From the NCBI RefSeq assembly GCF_001280065.1, contig NZ_LGEA01000094.1, positions 1 to 64,000 on the forward strand: DNA of 64,000 bases, given 5' to 3'. This document shows, in pieces, positions 36,950 through 46,658 of the stretch. This DNA comes from Streptomyces sp. NRRL B-1140 (GTDB taxonomy: Bacteria > Actinomycetota > Actinomycetes > Streptomycetales > Streptomycetaceae). Under the pieces are notes generated by a model, which had not been told where the DNA came from, made no database searches, and saw only the letters and a list, made by a program, of their open reading frames with translations. Numbering within the stretch: position 1 is the first letter of the stretch; every line of letters begins with the position of its first letter. A program made the position numbers and the translations under genes.

Positions 36950-36984
36950 GCCTCCCGCCCGCACCGTGGGTACAGGTGGGAGGC
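36950..36984 (-). terminator. Terminator hairpin after gpmA
   Basis: A GCCTCCC / GGGAGGC stem with a 21-base loop, followed on the minus strand by CCTTTTCGTG, a modest U-tract. Confidence 0.7.
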
Positions 36985-36997
36985 ACGTTCACGGACC

Positions 36998-37759
36998 CTA
37001 CTTCTTCTTGCCCTGGTTCTTGACCGCCTCGATCGCCGCTGCCGCCGCCTCGGGGTCGAGGTACGTGCCGCCCGGGTTCAGGGGCTTGAAGTCGGCGTCG
37101 AGCTCGTAGGAGAGCGGGATGCCCGTGGGGATGTTCAGGCCCGCGATGTCCGCGTCGGAGATGCCGTCGAGGTGCTTGACCAGGGCGCGGAGCGAGTTGC
37201 CGTGGGCCGCGACCAGGACCGTGCGGCCGGTCAGCAGGTCGGGGACGATCGCGTCGAACCAGTACGGCAGCATGCGGACGACGACGTCCTTCAGGCACTC
37301 CGTGCGCGGGCGCAGCTCCGGCGGGAGGGTCGCGTAGCGCGGGTCGGAGAACTGGGAGTATTCGGCGTCGACGTCCAGCGGCGGGGGCGGGGTGTCGTAC
37401 GACCGGCGCCACAGCATGAACTGCTCCTCGCCGAACTCGGCGAGCGTCTGGGCCTTGTCCTTGCCCTGCAGGGCGCCGTAGTGGCGCTCGTTCAGGCGCC
37501 ACGAGCGGTGGACCGGGATCCAGTGGCGGTCCGCGGCCTCCAGGGCCAGCTGGGCCGTGCGGATCGCGCGCTTCTGGAGGGACGTGTGGACCACGTCGGG
37601 GAGAAGATCGGCGTCCTTCAGGAGCTCGCCACCGCGGACTGCCTCCTTCTCGCCCTTCTCGTTGAGGTTCACGTCCACCCAGCCGGTGAACAGGTTCTTC
37701 GCGTTCCACTCGCTCTCGCCGTGGCGGAGGAGGATCAGCTTGTACGGTGCGTCGGCCAT
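36998..37759 (-). CDS. gpmA: 2,3-bisphosphoglycerate-dependent phosphoglycerate mutase
   Basis: The 253-residue glycolytic enzyme interconverts 3- and 2-phosphoglycerate. The phosphohistidine motif is [20 protein letters not shown], followed by [18 protein letters not shown]. The second catalytic His is in [21 protein letters not shown]. Full length for the dPGM family. ATG 37759 ([11 protein letters not shown]) is selected; the open frame upstream is not coding. Monocistronic, ending at a hairpin. Confidence 0.95.
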   Translation of the reverse strand: MADAPYKLILLRHGESEWNAKNLFTGWVDVNLNEKGEKEAVRGGELLKDADLLPDVVHTSLQKRAIRTAQLALEAADRHWIPVHRSWRLNERHYGALQGKDKAQTLAEFGEEQFMLWRRSYDTPPPPLDVDAEYSQFSDPRYATLPPELRPRTECLKDVVVRMLPYWFDAIVPDLLTGRTVLVAAHGNSLRALVKHLDGISDADIAGLNIPTGIPLSYELDADFKPLNPGGTYLDPEAAAAAIEAVKNQGKKK

Positions 37760-37940
37760 GCCCCAGAGCGTAATCCACGCTTTCGCCCGTTCGCGTGGCC
37801 GCCCGGCAGGCGGACGTTTGACGGGATCTGTTAATTGAGTGGCCCCCGTCAACCGCCCGCTTGTAACTTCCCTTGTAACTTGCGCATGCCGCCAGCGCTA
37901 CTTACACGCGCCATCCACGCCTGTTGCCTCCGGGGGACTC

Positions 37941-39209
37941 ATGCCGTACGCCCTGCGTGCCCGACGCGCCGTCCGGGAGACGGTCTCCGGCCTCCCCAGC
38001 GCGTTCTGGTGGCTGTGGGCCAGCACGCTCGTCAACCGCCTCGGTGGCTTCGTCGCCACGTTCATGGCGCTGTACCTGACCCTCGACCGCGGCTATTCCG
38101 CCACGTACGCCGGTCTGGTCGCCGCCCTGCACGGGCTCGGCGGAGTGGTCTCCTCGCTGGGCGGCGGGGTGATGACCGACCGGCTGGGCCGGCGGCCCAC
38201 CCTGCTGATCGCGCAGTCCTCGACCGCCGCGTCCGTCGCACTGCTGGGCTTCGTCAGCGACCCGGTCGCGATCGCCGGTGTCGCCTTCCTCGTCGGCATG
38301 GCGAGCAACGCCTCGCGGCCCGCCGTGCAGGCGATGATGGCCGACATCGTCCGGCCCGAGGACCGCATCCGCGCCTTCTCCCTCAACTACTGGGCCATCA
38401 ACCTCGGCTTCGCCGTCTCCTCCATGGCCGCCGGGTTCATCGCCGAGGTCAGCTACCGTGCCGGGTTCCTGATCGAGGCGGGGATGACGCTGGTCTGCGC
38501 GATCCTCGTCTTCCTGCGGCTGCCGGAGTCCAAGCCGGCCGAAGGGGTGGTGACGGCGGGTGTCCGGGACGACTCCGTGAGCCTGCGCACCGTGCTGCGC
38601 GACGGGCGGTTCATGAGCGTCGTCGGGCTGTCCTTCCTCGTCGCGCTGGTCTTCCAGCAGGGGTCGGTGGGGCTGCCGGTGGCCATGGGCGAGGCCGGTT
38701 TCTCCCCGGCCGAGTACGGCCTGGCCATCGCCGTCAACGGCGTGATGATCGTCGTCCTCCAGATCCCGGTCACCCGCTTCATCGAACACCGCGACCCCCG
38801 CCGGCTGCTGATCGTCTCGTCCGTCCTCGCGGGGTACGGCTTCGCGCTCACCGCCTTCGCGGGGTCCCTCGGCGTCATCGCGCTCACGGTGTGCGTGTGG
38901 ACCCTGGCGGAGATCGTCAACGCGCCGACGCAGACCGGTCTCGTCGTACGGCTGTCCCCGGTGCACGGGCGCGGGCGCTACCAGGGCATGTACACGATGT
39001 CCTGGTCGGTGGCCGCCCTCGTCGCCCCGCTGCTGTCCGGGTTCGTCATCGACCGGTTCGGGGCGGCGTGGCTGTGGGGACTGTGCGCCGTGGTGGGGAC
39101 GGTGGCCGGAGCGGGGTACGCCGTGCTGATGCGGAGCCTGCCGGACGAGGAGAAGGTGGCCGAGCCGCCGGTGGGCGTACGGCCGCAGCCCGAGGTCGGC
39201 GCGGGGTGA
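37941..39209 (+). CDS. MFS transporter (DHA1/MdtH-like)
   Basis: A 422-residue 12-TM exporter. The N-terminal half has FWWLWASTLVNRLGGFVATFMALYL and the motif-A loop GGGVMTDRLGRRPTLL, with a second copy (IEHRDPRRLL) in the middle. It resembles MdtH-type multidrug exporters. ATG 37941 has GGGGGA immediately upstream. Substrate unknown; no regulator is adjacent. Confidence 0.85.
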   Translation: MPYALRARRAVRETVSGLPSAFWWLWASTLVNRLGGFVATFMALYLTLDRGYSATYAGLVAALHGLGGVVSSLGGGVMTDRLGRRPTLLIAQSSTAASVALLGFVSDPVAIAGVAFLVGMASNASRPAVQAMMADIVRPEDRIRAFSLNYWAINLGFAVSSMAAGFIAEVSYRAGFLIEAGMTLVCAILVFLRLPESKPAEGVVTAGVRDDSVSLRTVLRDGRFMSVVGLSFLVALVFQQGSVGLPVAMGEAGFSPAEYGLAIAVNGVMIVVLQIPVTRFIEHRDPRRLLIVSSVLAGYGFALTAFAGSLGVIALTVCVWTLAEIVNAPTQTGLVVRLSPVHGRGRYQGMYTMSWSVAALVAPLLSGFVIDRFGAAWLWGLCAVVGTVAGAGYAVLMRSLPDEEKVAEPPVGVRPQPEVGAG

Positions 39210-39309
39210 GGCGGGGCCTGCGTCCGGGTGCGATGGCCGCCCCGGCAGGAGACCGTGTCCTGGCGTGACCGTGCCGGCGAGACGCGCGACGTCGTACCCC
39301 CTCGGCCCG

Positions 39310-39870
39310 TCACATCGGCAGGGAGTGCAGTCGCACCCGCCCCGGGGGCCAGTGCGCGTCGTCGTGCAGGGGCGTCACCATCGTGCGCAGCGGCATGGTG
39401 ACCACGCGGGAGCCGGGTTGCTCGACGAGTACGTCCGTGTCGAGCGGGTGCCATCCGAGGCGCTGGTACAGCGGCACGAGGGGAGGCCGGCAGAACAGGA
39501 GCGCGTGCCGGGGGCCCTGCGTGCGAGCGTGGTCGAGGGCCGCCGCGAGCACGAGCCGGGCCAGGCCCCGTCCCCGTACGCCGGGCGCCACGGCCACTCC
39601 GCCCACGCCCATCACCTCGGTCTTCTCCCCCTCGACCGCGACCGACAGTCGCAGCAGACCCGCGTGGGCCACGAGCCGGCCGTCGAGCCGGACACCGAAG
39701 TGTTCCTCCTTGGGGAGCCAGGTCAGACCGGCCTCGGCAACACCGAAGGGGTCCTCGCCGCTGCCGAGGATCTCGTCCTGATCGGTCGTCGTGTAGCGGG
39801 AGAGCCGGGTGACGGCCGGTGCCCCCGGGGGCTCGTTCGCGGACGGGGTCGCGGGCTGGTTCGCAGACAT
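39310..39870 (-). CDS. GNAT family N-acetyltransferase
   Basis: A 186-residue GNAT protein. After a Pro/Ala-rich 25-residue leader the domain carries VMGVGGVAVAPGVRGRGLARLVLAAAL (acetyl-CoA loop) and PLYQRLGWHPLDTD. The layout resembles the Eis-like or general GNAT group, but it lacks the sterol-carrier domain of true Eis. ATG 39870 starts MSANQPATPS. The 277 bases up to the next gene (39871-40147) hold only its promoter, with no other gene seen. Confidence 0.8.
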   Translation of the reverse strand: MSANQPATPSANEPPGAPAVTRLSRYTTTDQDEILGSGEDPFGVAEAGLTWLPKEEHFGVRLDGRLVAHAGLLRLSVAVEGEKTEVMGVGGVAVAPGVRGRGLARLVLAAALDHARTQGPRHALLFCRPPLVPLYQRLGWHPLDTDVLVEQPGSRVVTMPLRTMVTPLHDDAHWPPGRVRLHSLPM

Positions 39871-40147
39871 ACCTGCATCATGCTCGAGGGGTGCGCGGCC
39901 GGCGCTGGCAGGTCTCCTCCTGGCCATCGACGAAGCCCGACCGTCGGTTGGGTCCCGGACGACTTCTCCGGGCCGCCCCCGGACAGATCGGGGATAGCAA
40001 CCATTCCCTGCAGAGCTGGAACCCCCGGAAGCCGGCCGCGCGTCGACGACGCTAGCGCGAGGTACTGACAACGGCCCCGGGCGTCGGCGCCCCGGCCTCC
40101 CACCCTTCCGAGAGGCCGCCCACCACGCCCCGCCACAACCGGCCGCC

Positions 40148-40483
40148 CTACCCGTCCACGAACCCGAGCTCCGTGTCCGGCCGGCACTGCGGGCAGGCCT
40201 TGACCCCCTCGGCGAGGGCTTGCCGGGCGTGGTCGCGGTCGACGCCCTTGCTGCGCCGGCCCGCGTTCCAGCAGCCGCCGGCATGGACGTACACGGCTTC
40301 CCGTCCGGACAGGCCGTGCTCGATCAGCCAGTCCGGGGCGGGGGGCCGGGCCAGGAGGCCGCGCCGGTGTTCGGTCTGGCGGCGTTCCTCGTCCGCGATC
40401 CACCGGCGGGTGCGTGCCAGGTCGCGTTCCTGCACGCGCTCCAGGAAGCGGAGCAGCGCGAGCCGCGACTCTGGGTCGTTCAT
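40148..40483 (-). CDS. DUF6233-like hypothetical protein
   Basis: A 111-residue protein of a family very common in Streptomyces. It starts RLALLRFLERVQERDLARTRRWIADEERRQ, then PPAPDWLIEHGLSGREAVYVHAGGCWNAGRRSKGVDRDHARQALAEGVKACPQCRPDTELGF. The Cys-X2-Cys near the end and the Cys in GGCW may bind zinc. Function unknown; paralogues are usually scattered across the genome. Confidence 0.75.
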   Translation of the reverse strand: MNDPESRLALLRFLERVQERDLARTRRWIADEERRQTEHRRGLLARPPAPDWLIEHGLSGREAVYVHAGGCWNAGRRSKGVDRDHARQALAEGVKACPQCRPDTELGFVDG

Positions 40484-40632
40484 GCGTTCGATTCTAGGAG
40501 CAGGGTGCTCTCCCGGCCCACCCCACCCCCGACGGCCTTCGGGTACCGCGCCTCACCCCGGCGCCAGGCGGCGTGCGGAGGCTACCTCCGAGGTAATCGA
40601 CGCGACCGGCGTCCCCCGGCACGCTGGCGTCC

Positions 40633-41052
40633 ATGACACCTGCCGACACCGCCGAAGCCACCCGCTCCACCGTCCGGAAGTTCCTCGAACTCCGGCTCGC
40701 CGGTGACACCGAGGGGCTGACGGCTCTCTTCGCCGACACCGTCGACTGGATGCTCGCAGAGAACCCCGCCGTGCCCTGGATCCGGCCTCGGTCCACCGCC
40801 GCCGAATGTGCGGCGCAGGCCGATGAGCTGGCCCGGTACACCGTTCCCGAGGACGCCCGCGCCTCCGTCGACACATTTCTCGTCGACGGGACGGACGCCG
40901 TGCTGATGGGGCATCTGTCCGGGACCGTCCGGGCCACCGGCAAGCCCTTCGCGGGGCCTTTCGCGCTGCGGCTCACGGTCGAGAACGGGCGGATCACCCG
41001 GCACCACCTGTACGAGAACAGCGTGTCGATCGCCGCGGCCTGCACGCCTTGA
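40633..41052 (+). CDS. SnoaL-like (NTF2-fold) protein
   Basis: A 139-residue NTF2-like protein: an N-terminal helix (TVRKFLELRLAGDTEGLTALFADTVDWML) and a cone-shaped beta-sheet ending VENGRITRHHLYENSVSI. Members range from polyketide cyclases to ester isomerases; the catalytic residues cannot be assigned. ATG 40633 (MTPADTAEATRS) is used. It faces a PH-domain membrane protein gene tail to tail. Confidence 0.78.
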   Translation: MTPADTAEATRSTVRKFLELRLAGDTEGLTALFADTVDWMLAENPAVPWIRPRSTAAECAAQADELARYTVPEDARASVDTFLVDGTDAVLMGHLSGTVRATGKPFAGPFALRLTVENGRITRHHLYENSVSIAAACTP

Positions 41053-41093
41053 GCCCGGATGCCCGGTGCGTGGCCGAGCAGGACGCGGCGATG

Positions 41094-41825
41094 TCACCCC
41101 CTGCCCTCACCCCGCACGACCCGGACGTACTGGCGCCGGTCCTCGTCCCGCACGACCACCCCCAGCCGCAGCAGCTCCCCGCGCAGCTCCCGGGCTTCCT
41201 CGGCGCCGCCCTCCCCCGTGCGGGCCTGCGCGCGGGCCCGCAGCAGCGCGTCCGCGCCCGTGGGCAGGCCGGGGGTGCCGGGGACCCAGCGGCGGAACTC
41301 GGCGCGGTGCGGGTCCTCCTGCTCCCACGGGTAGCCGTGTGCGGTGAGGGCGTCCGCGAGGCGCCGCCAGTTCAGGCCACAGGGTTCCCGTGCCAGTTCC
41401 AGGCTGTCCGGGCCGAGCAGGACGAGCTGCTTGCCGTCCCGGAAGCACGCGGAGATCTCGTCGCGGGTGAAGTCCTGGACTCCGCCCCGGACGGCCAGGG
41501 TCACGTGGGTGTGGTGGACGCGGACGGACAGCGACTCGTGCGCCGCCGTGAAGCCGAGCAGCAGTCCCCCGAGCGCACCCACCGCGGTCGTACCGAGGGT
41601 GAGGGCGGGTTCCGGGACGGAGGTCAGCAGTTCGGCCGGGCCCTCGAGCGGCGCCCACGGCAGGGCGAGCAGCAGACGGGCGAGGAGCGGGAGCAGCGCC
41701 CCGGGCACGGCACCGCAGACCACGCAGAACAGCACGATGGCCCACGCCGGTTCGGCGAGTTCCGCCGGCCGGCCCGTCTGCGCCCGGGGGCCCTTCCGCA
41801 TGGGAACGTTCCTGGCTTCCTCCAT
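41094..41825 (-). CDS. YqeB-like two-TM membrane protein with PH-like domain
   Basis: A 243-residue protein. Two membrane helices (about 28-52 and 75-95) form a hairpin, then a PH-like domain carries VRVHHTHVTLAVRGGVQDFTRDEISACFRDGKQLVLLGPDSLELARE. The final 70 residues are charged and helical. The arrangement matches YqeB-type proteins of Gram-positive bacteria. Function is unknown. A much longer open frame (up to 43235) exists upstream but crosses the next two genes and is non-coding. ATG 41825 chosen. Confidence 0.75.
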   Translation of the reverse strand: MEEARNVPMRKGPRAQTGRPAELAEPAWAIVLFCVVCGAVPGALLPLLARLLLALPWAPLEGPAELLTSVPEPALTLGTTAVGALGGLLLGFTAAHESLSVRVHHTHVTLAVRGGVQDFTRDEISACFRDGKQLVLLGPDSLELAREPCGLNWRRLADALTAHGYPWEQEDPHRAEFRRWVPGTPGLPTGADALLRARAQARTGEGGAEEARELRGELLRLGVVVRDEDRRQYVRVVRGEGRG

Positions 41826-41917
41826 ACGGCCAGTCTCCTGATCAGCCGTCCGCCCTGTCGTCAGCCGTTGGTCTACGCCCCCGCGACTTTGGTCGTCCGC
41901 CGACCCGGCTCCCCGGC

Positions 41918-42355
41918 TCAGGGGTGCATCCGCGCCCCCTTCACCACCTTGTCCACCGCGTTCCTCGGGCCGTACACGGCGAGCCCCACGAGGTCCAGGT
42001 CCGCGGTCGGCACGGCCCGCACGGCGGCGCGGTTGTCGCGGTCGTTGCCCGTGGCGAAGAGGTCGGAGGTGAAGACCGCGCGGGGCAGGGCGCGGGAGAG
42101 GGCACGGGTGTGGGCGGTGGTCAGGGTCTCCTTCGTGGCCTCGAAGACCATGACCGGCTGGCGGAACATGGGGAGGTAGGGCACGCCGTCCGCGTCCTCG
42201 TACGGTTCGCCGATCACCTCGGGAGTCTGCGTTCCGAGGCCGCTGACCAGGAACGACGTCACGTTGAGGCGTTGCCAGGGCTCCAGGTCCGCGCGCAGCA
42301 GCACGGCGATCTTCGTGTCGAAGCGGATCGGCTCCGGGGCGGGTTCGTTGTCCAT
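41918..42355 (-). CDS. DUF2000 family protein
   Basis: A 145-residue protein of the DUF2000/PTH2-like fold. It begins FDTKIAVLLRADLEPWQRLNVTSFLVSGLG, and continues MFRQPVMVFEAT and DLDLVGLAVYGPRNAVDKVVKGARMHP. Some relatives resemble peptidyl-tRNA hydrolase 2, but no activity is known. It is divergent from an AraC-family gene with only 49 bases between starts, and may be its target. Confidence 0.8.
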   Translation of the reverse strand: MDNEPAPEPIRFDTKIAVLLRADLEPWQRLNVTSFLVSGLGTQTPEVIGEPYEDADGVPYLPMFRQPVMVFEATKETLTTAHTRALSRALPRAVFTSDLFATGNDRDNRAAVRAVPTADLDLVGLAVYGPRNAVDKVVKGARMHP

Positions 42356-42404
42356 GCTCCGAGCGTGCCCGCCGGTCCCCGCCGGGGTCTTGTACGTTCT
42401 TTGC

Positions 42405-43283
42405 ATGGCCTTCGAGCCCTCCCGGACCGTCTCCGAGTCCTCCCGGACCGTCTCCGGACCCTCCCGGATCGTCTCCGAGTCCTCCCGGACCGTCTCCGGA
42501 CCCTCCCGGATCGTCTCCGCCTGGCGGCCCGCCGTCGAGGGTGTCGTCGAGGTCTTCCACGCGCGGTTCACCGAGTACGCGTATCCGATGCACGTCCACG
42601 ACTCCTGGACGCTGCTCATCGTCGACACCGGCGCCGTGCGGTACGACCTCGACCGGCACGAGCACGGCACCCCGCACGACACCGTGACGCTGCTGCCGCC
42701 GCACGTGCCGCACAACGGCTCGCCCGTCACCGCCGAGGGCTTTTGCAAGCGGGTGCTGTACCTCGACGGGACGTACCTCGGGGACGAGTTCATCGGGGCC
42801 GCCGTCGACCGGCCCGATCTGCGCGATCCGCTGCTGCGGCGGCGGGTGGGCCAGGTGCACGGCGCGCTGGGGCGGCCCGGTGAGGAACTGGAGGCCGAGA
42901 GCAGGCTGTTGTTCGTCGGGGAGCGGTTGCGCGGGCATCTGCGGAACGAGTCCGCCGCCGCCCGGCCGGCCGATCCCGTACTCGCCCGGCGGCTGCGCGA
43001 GTTGCTCGACGAGCGGATCACCGAGGGCGTCGTCCTGCGGGAGGCCGCGGGGCTGCTCGGCGCGCATCCCGCCCACCTGGTCCGGGCGTTCAGCACGGCC
43101 TACGGCATCGCCCCGCACCAGTACCTGACGTCCCTGCGCGTGGGCCGCGCCCGGCGGCTCCTCCTGGAGGGACACGCGCCGGGCGAGGTGGCGGCGGCGG
43201 CCGGGTTCTACGACCAGTCGCACCTCACCCGGCACTTCCGCAAGCTCGTGGGGGTGCCGCCCGGGCGGTACAGGTCGGGTTAG
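42405..43283 (+). CDS. AraC family transcriptional regulator with N-terminal heptapeptide repeat
   Basis: A 292-residue regulator. The N-terminus is made of five 7-residue units (FEPSRTV, SESSRTV, SGPSRIV, SESSRTV, SGPSRIV). A cupin sensor domain (YPMHVHDSWTLLIVDTGAVRYDLD, VTLLPPHVPHNGSP) and a C-terminal double helix-turn-helix (LREAAGLLGAHPAHLVRAFSTAYGIAPHQYLTSLRVGRARRLL, VAAAAGFYDQSHLTRHFRKLVGV) follow. The repeat is encoded by a 21-bp tandem repeat and looks like slippage, not a domain. ATG 42405 lacks a ribosome-binding site, so the message may be leaderless. It may regulate the divergent DUF2000 gene. Confidence 0.88.
   Translation: MAFEPSRTVSESSRTVSGPSRIVSESSRTVSGPSRIVSAWRPAVEGVVEVFHARFTEYAYPMHVHDSWTLLIVDTGAVRYDLDRHEHGTPHDTVTLLPPHVPHNGSPVTAEGFCKRVLYLDGTYLGDEFIGAAVDRPDLRDPLLRRRVGQVHGALGRPGEELEAESRLLFVGERLRGHLRNESAAARPADPVLARRLRELLDERITEGVVLREAAGLLGAHPAHLVRAFSTAYGIAPHQYLTSLRVGRARRLLLEGHAPGEVAAAAGFYDQSHLTRHFRKLVGVPPGRYRSG
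42411..42515 (+). repeat. In-frame 21-bp tandem repeat (five units)
   Basis: Five contiguous 21-bp units, each with CCTCCCGGA in its centre. Units 2-3 and 4-5 are an exact 42-bp duplication. Unit length is a multiple of three, so copy-number change would leave the AraC frame intact. Confidence 0.9.
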
Positions 43284-43789
43284 CGCTCGGGCCGCTGGGT
43301 GAGGTGGGCGAACGCGTCGAGGTTGCGGGTCGGCTCACCCCGCGAGACCCGCCACGCGTACTCCCTGCGGATCGCCGAGGCGAAGCCCAGCTCCAGCAGG
43401 GTGTTGAAGGCGCCGTCGGAGGCCTCCAGGACCTGGCCGAGCAGGCGGTCGAGCTCGTCGGGGGTGACGGCGGACAGGGAGAGGCGGCCGGTGACGTAGA
43501 CGTCGCCGTGCTGGTCGACGGCGTAACTCACGCCGTAGAGCTTGAGGTTGCGCTCCAGGAGCCAGCGGTGGACGCCCTGCTCGTTCTCGTCGGGGTGGCG
43601 GATGACGAAGGCGTTCAGCGACAGGGAGTGGCGGCCGACGCGCAGGGAGAGCGTCGTCTTCAGCTTGCGGGTGCCCGGGAGCTGGGCGACGTAGGTGCCG
43701 CGCTCGGGGCTCTCCCACTCCAGGTCGGCGTCCTTCAGCACTCCCTCGATGACCTGTGCCGCACGCTGTTCCTGATCGGTTTCACCCAT
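43280..43789 (-). CDS. YbjN domain-containing protein
   Basis: A 169-residue YbjN/type III secretion chaperone-like fold protein: [74 protein letters not shown]. Function in actinobacteria is unknown. It starts 8 bases before the end of mshA, so the two are co-translated. Its stop overlaps the convergent AraC stop by 4 bases. The mshA-ybjN pairing is conserved in Streptomyces as I recall, suggesting a link to mycothiol metabolism. Confidence 0.85.
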   Translation of the reverse strand: MGETDQEQRAAQVIEGVLKDADLEWESPERGTYVAQLPGTRKLKTTLSLRVGRHSLSLNAFVIRHPDENEQGVHRWLLERNLKLYGVSYAVDQHGDVYVTGRLSLSAVTPDELDRLLGQVLEASDGAFNTLLELGFASAIRREYAWRVSRGEPTRNLDAFAHLTQRPER

Positions 43790-45119
43790 GCAGCGAGCGT
43801 ACGCGACGGCGGTGTGCCTGCATCGCGGCCGTGTAGACGTCCGCCGTGGCGGCGGCCGCCGTGTCCCAGCCGAAGGACTGGGCGTGGCGGGCCGCCTGGT
43901 CGCCCAGCCGGGGCGTCAGCCGCGGGTCGTCGGCGAAGTCGCGCAGCACGCGCGCGTAGTCGGCCGGGTCGTGCCCGCGGACGAGGAAGCCGGTGTGCCC
44001 GTCGCGCACGGCGATCGGCAGGCCGCCGACCGACGCCGCGAGCACCGGGGTGCCGGCCGCCTGCGCCTCTATGGCGACCAGGCCGAAGGACTCGCTGTAG
44101 GAGGGCATGACCAGCACGGATGCGGCGCGGAACCAGTCCGCGAGCTGCTCCTGGCCGACCGGCGGGCGGAACCGTACGACGTCCGCGATGCCCAGGCGCG
44201 CGGCCAGCTTCTGCAGGCCCTCGGGCTTGGCGAGGCCGCTGCCGGAGGGACCGCCGACGACGGGCACGAGGATGCGTGAGCGGAGTTCGGGGCGTTCGTC
44301 GAGGAGGACGGCGACGGCACGCAGCAGCACGTCGGGGGCCTTCAGGGGCTGGATGCGGCCGGCGAAGAGCGGGATCAGCGCGTCCTGGGGCAGGCCGAGA
44401 CGGGCCCGGGCGGCGGCACGGCCGTCGGCGGGCGAGAAGCGGCCGAGGTTCACACCGGGGTGGACGACGGCGACCTTGTCGGGCTCGGCCGTGTAGTGCC
44501 GCACCAGTTCGTCGGCCTCTTCGGTGGTGTTGGCGATGAGGCGGTCGGCGGCGGCGACGATCTGGGTCTCGCCGATGACGCGGGCGGCCGGTTCGGGGGT
44601 GTCGCCGTCGGCCAGGTTGGCGTTCTTGACCTTGGCCATGGTGTGCATGGCGTGCACCAGGGGGACGCCCCAGCGCTGGGCGGCGAGCCAGCCGACGTGG
44701 CCGGAGAGCCAGTAGTGGGAGTGGACCAGGTCGTAGTGGCCGGGGCGGTGGTGGGCCCAGGCCTGCATCACGCCGTGGGTGAAGGCGCACAGCTGGGCGG
44801 GGAGGTCCTCCTTGTTGAGGCCCTCGTACGGGCCGGCGTCGACGTGCCGGACGAGGACGCCGGGGGCCAGCTCGACGGTCGGCGGAAGGGCGGCGGCGGT
44901 CGCGCGCGTGAAGATCTCGACCTCGATGCCGTGTGCGGCGAGGCGCTGGGCGAGCTCGACGATGTAGACGTTCATGCCGCCGGCGTCGCCGGTCCCGGGC
45001 TGGTGGAGGGGCGAGGTGTGCACGGAGAGCATGGCGACGCGGCGGGGCCTGCGGTGCAGCCGCAGCCGGGCCGGCGACGACGCGGAGCGCCTGCCGAGCC
45101 TGCCGATGTACTGGCTCAC
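43782..45119 (-). CDS. mshA: D-inositol-3-phosphate glycosyltransferase MshA
   Basis: The 445-residue GT-B glycosyltransferase performs the first step of mycothiol synthesis, joining GlcNAc from UDP-GlcNAc to inositol 3-phosphate. The N-domain has [31 protein letters not shown] and [11 protein letters not shown]; the C-domain has [39 protein letters not shown] and [17 protein letters not shown] basic 28-residue leader precedes the domain. GTG 45119 has GAGGAGG upstream. It matches SCO4204. Confidence 0.94.
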   Translation of the reverse strand: MSQYIGRLGRRSASSPARLRLHRRPRRVAMLSVHTSPLHQPGTGDAGGMNVYIVELAQRLAAHGIEVEIFTRATAAALPPTVELAPGVLVRHVDAGPYEGLNKEDLPAQLCAFTHGVMQAWAHHRPGHYDLVHSHYWLSGHVGWLAAQRWGVPLVHAMHTMAKVKNANLADGDTPEPAARVIGETQIVAAADRLIANTTEEADELVRHYTAEPDKVAVVHPGVNLGRFSPADGRAAARARLGLPQDALIPLFAGRIQPLKAPDVLLRAVAVLLDERPELRSRILVPVVGGPSGSGLAKPEGLQKLAARLGIADVVRFRPPVGQEQLADWFRAASVLVMPSYSESFGLVAIEAQAAGTPVLAASVGGLPIAVRDGHTGFLVRGHDPADYARVLRDFADDPRLTPRLGDQAARHAQSFGWDTAAAATADVYTAAMQAHRRRVRSLHG

Positions 45120-45362
45120 GTGGCGTTCCTCCTCGCTCCGGACATGCCTTCGCAGGGCGCACGGTGCCCTCCGACGGGGTGCAACACCGGAGTGTGGCGC
45201 TCCATTTCCCGATTCGGCAGTTTTACCGAATCATTACCGCTTGTCGCTCAACCGTTCGACGATGGGGACGGGTCGGGTTCGGGGCGTACGGGGCCGGGTC
45301 ACAGCGGTCGCGGCCCCGGAAATGACCGGCACCGAACCCCCGGGTCCCCTACCCTCACGGGC

Positions 45363-45779
45363 ATGACAGGCGCACGACACCGCCCCGCCTCTCCGCCTCC
45401 GCCCGAGGAACTCCTCCCCTGCCCCTGCTGCGGCCACCGCACCCTCGGCGAGCTGTGGGCCTACGAGATCTGCCCGGTCTGCTACTGGGAGGAGGACCCC
45501 TTCCAGCTCCGCCACCCCACGGCCGGCTTCGGCCCCAACCACGGGCTGAGCCTGATCGAGGCGCAGGGCAACTACCGGCGGTTCGGCGCGGTCACCGAGG
45601 AGATGCGGCGCCGCGTACGGCCGCCGCTGGACGACGAGCCGCTGGACCCGGGCTTCCGGCCCGCCGACCCGGACCGGGACCCGTTCGAGCAGGGACCTGC
45701 CCACGACCCGATGCCCGACGACCTCACCGTCCTGTACTACTGGCGCCCCACCTACTGGCGGCGGCACCTCGCCCCCTGA
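45363..45779 (+). CDS. CPCC-type cysteine-rich protein
   Basis: A 138-residue protein with an N-terminal zinc-knuckle LPCPCCGHRTLGELWAYEICPVCYWEEDPFQL, the CPCC signature. A polar tail with an acidic Pro-rich stretch follows. CPCC proteins are widespread single-domain hypothetical proteins thought to bind zinc. ATG 45363 begins MTGARHRPAS; a longer open frame upstream crosses mshA and is rejected. Function unknown. Confidence 0.82.
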   Translation: MTGARHRPASPPPPEELLPCPCCGHRTLGELWAYEICPVCYWEEDPFQLRHPTAGFGPNHGLSLIEAQGNYRRFGAVTEEMRRRVRPPLDDEPLDPGFRPADPDRDPFEQGPAHDPMPDDLTVLYYWRPTYWRRHLAP

Positions 45780-45809
45780 CAGGGACGGCGGGCGCTTAAC
45801 CTCGTACGC

Positions 45810-46628
45810 ATGACACCCCGCGCCGCCACCCGCCCCCTCGGCACGGTGACACGTGGGACGACCAACCCCAACCGGCTGCGCCGCATGGACCGCTGGATCG
45901 CGGCCACGCACGGCGCCGAGCTGCGCCGCGCGGCCGACCCGGTGGCGGTCGACCTCGGGTACGGTGCCGCCCCCTGGACGGCCGTCGAGCTGCTGCAGCG
46001 ACTGCGTACGGCCGCGCCCCGCGCGCGTGTGGTCGGCGTCGAGATCGACCCGGCCCGGGTCGCGGCGGCACTGCCCTACGAGCGGGCGGGACTCGCCTTC
46101 CGGCACGGCGGCTTCGAGATCCCGATCCCGCAGCGGCCCCTTCTCGTCCGCGCGGCGAACGTGCTGCGGCAGTACGAGGAGGGCGAGGTCGCCGCCGTGT
46201 GGCGGCGGCTGTGCGCGCGGCTGGCTCCGGCCGACCCGGCGACCGGCTCGCGCGGCGGGCTGCTGGTCGAGGGGACCTGTGACGAGATCGGGCGCCGGCA
46301 CGTATGGGTCGCACTCGGCCCGGAGGGGCCGCGCACGGTCACCTTCGCGACCCGGCTGGGCTCGCTGGAGCGCCCCTCCGACCTGGCGGAGCGCCTGCCG
46401 AAGGCGCTCATCCACCGCAACGTCCCGGGCGAGCCCGTGCACGCCTTCCTGCGCGACTTCGACCGCGCCTGGGCCGCCGCCGCGCCCTACGCCTCCTACG
46501 GCGCCCGGCAGCGCTGGATCCGCGCGGTACGGGACCTGACCGCCGACTGGCCGGTGGCGGACGGGCCGGCGCGATGGCGGCAGGGCGAAGTGACGGTGCG
46601 CTGGGACGCTTTGACCCCGGGCGCCTGA
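45810..46628 (+). CDS. Class I SAM-dependent methyltransferase
   Basis: A 272-residue methyltransferase-like protein. The SAM-binding motif I is AVDLGYGAAPWTAVELLQRL, with the acidic motif II VVGVEIDPARVAAA and motif IV region FRHGGFEIPI. It follows the CPCC gene by 30 bases and is probably co-transcribed. The target is not evident. The glycine motif is DLGYGAAP rather than the canonical DxGxGxG, still compatible with SAM binding. Confidence 0.8.
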   Translation: MTPRAATRPLGTVTRGTTNPNRLRRMDRWIAATHGAELRRAADPVAVDLGYGAAPWTAVELLQRLRTAAPRARVVGVEIDPARVAAALPYERAGLAFRHGGFEIPIPQRPLLVRAANVLRQYEEGEVAAVWRRLCARLAPADPATGSRGGLLVEGTCDEIGRRHVWVALGPEGPRTVTFATRLGSLERPSDLAERLPKALIHRNVPGEPVHAFLRDFDRAWAAAAPYASYGARQRWIRAVRDLTADWPVADGPARWRQGEVTVRWDALTPGA

Positions 46629-46658
46629 TTGCTCCCGTCCCGGCAGGGCCCGTTGGAA

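Noticed and set aside
41094..43235. A 713-residue minus-strand frame joining the YqeB-like protein to sequence across DUF2000 and AraC genes
   Set aside because: Only the last 243 codons have recognisable content. The rest is antisense or out of frame to well-supported genes.
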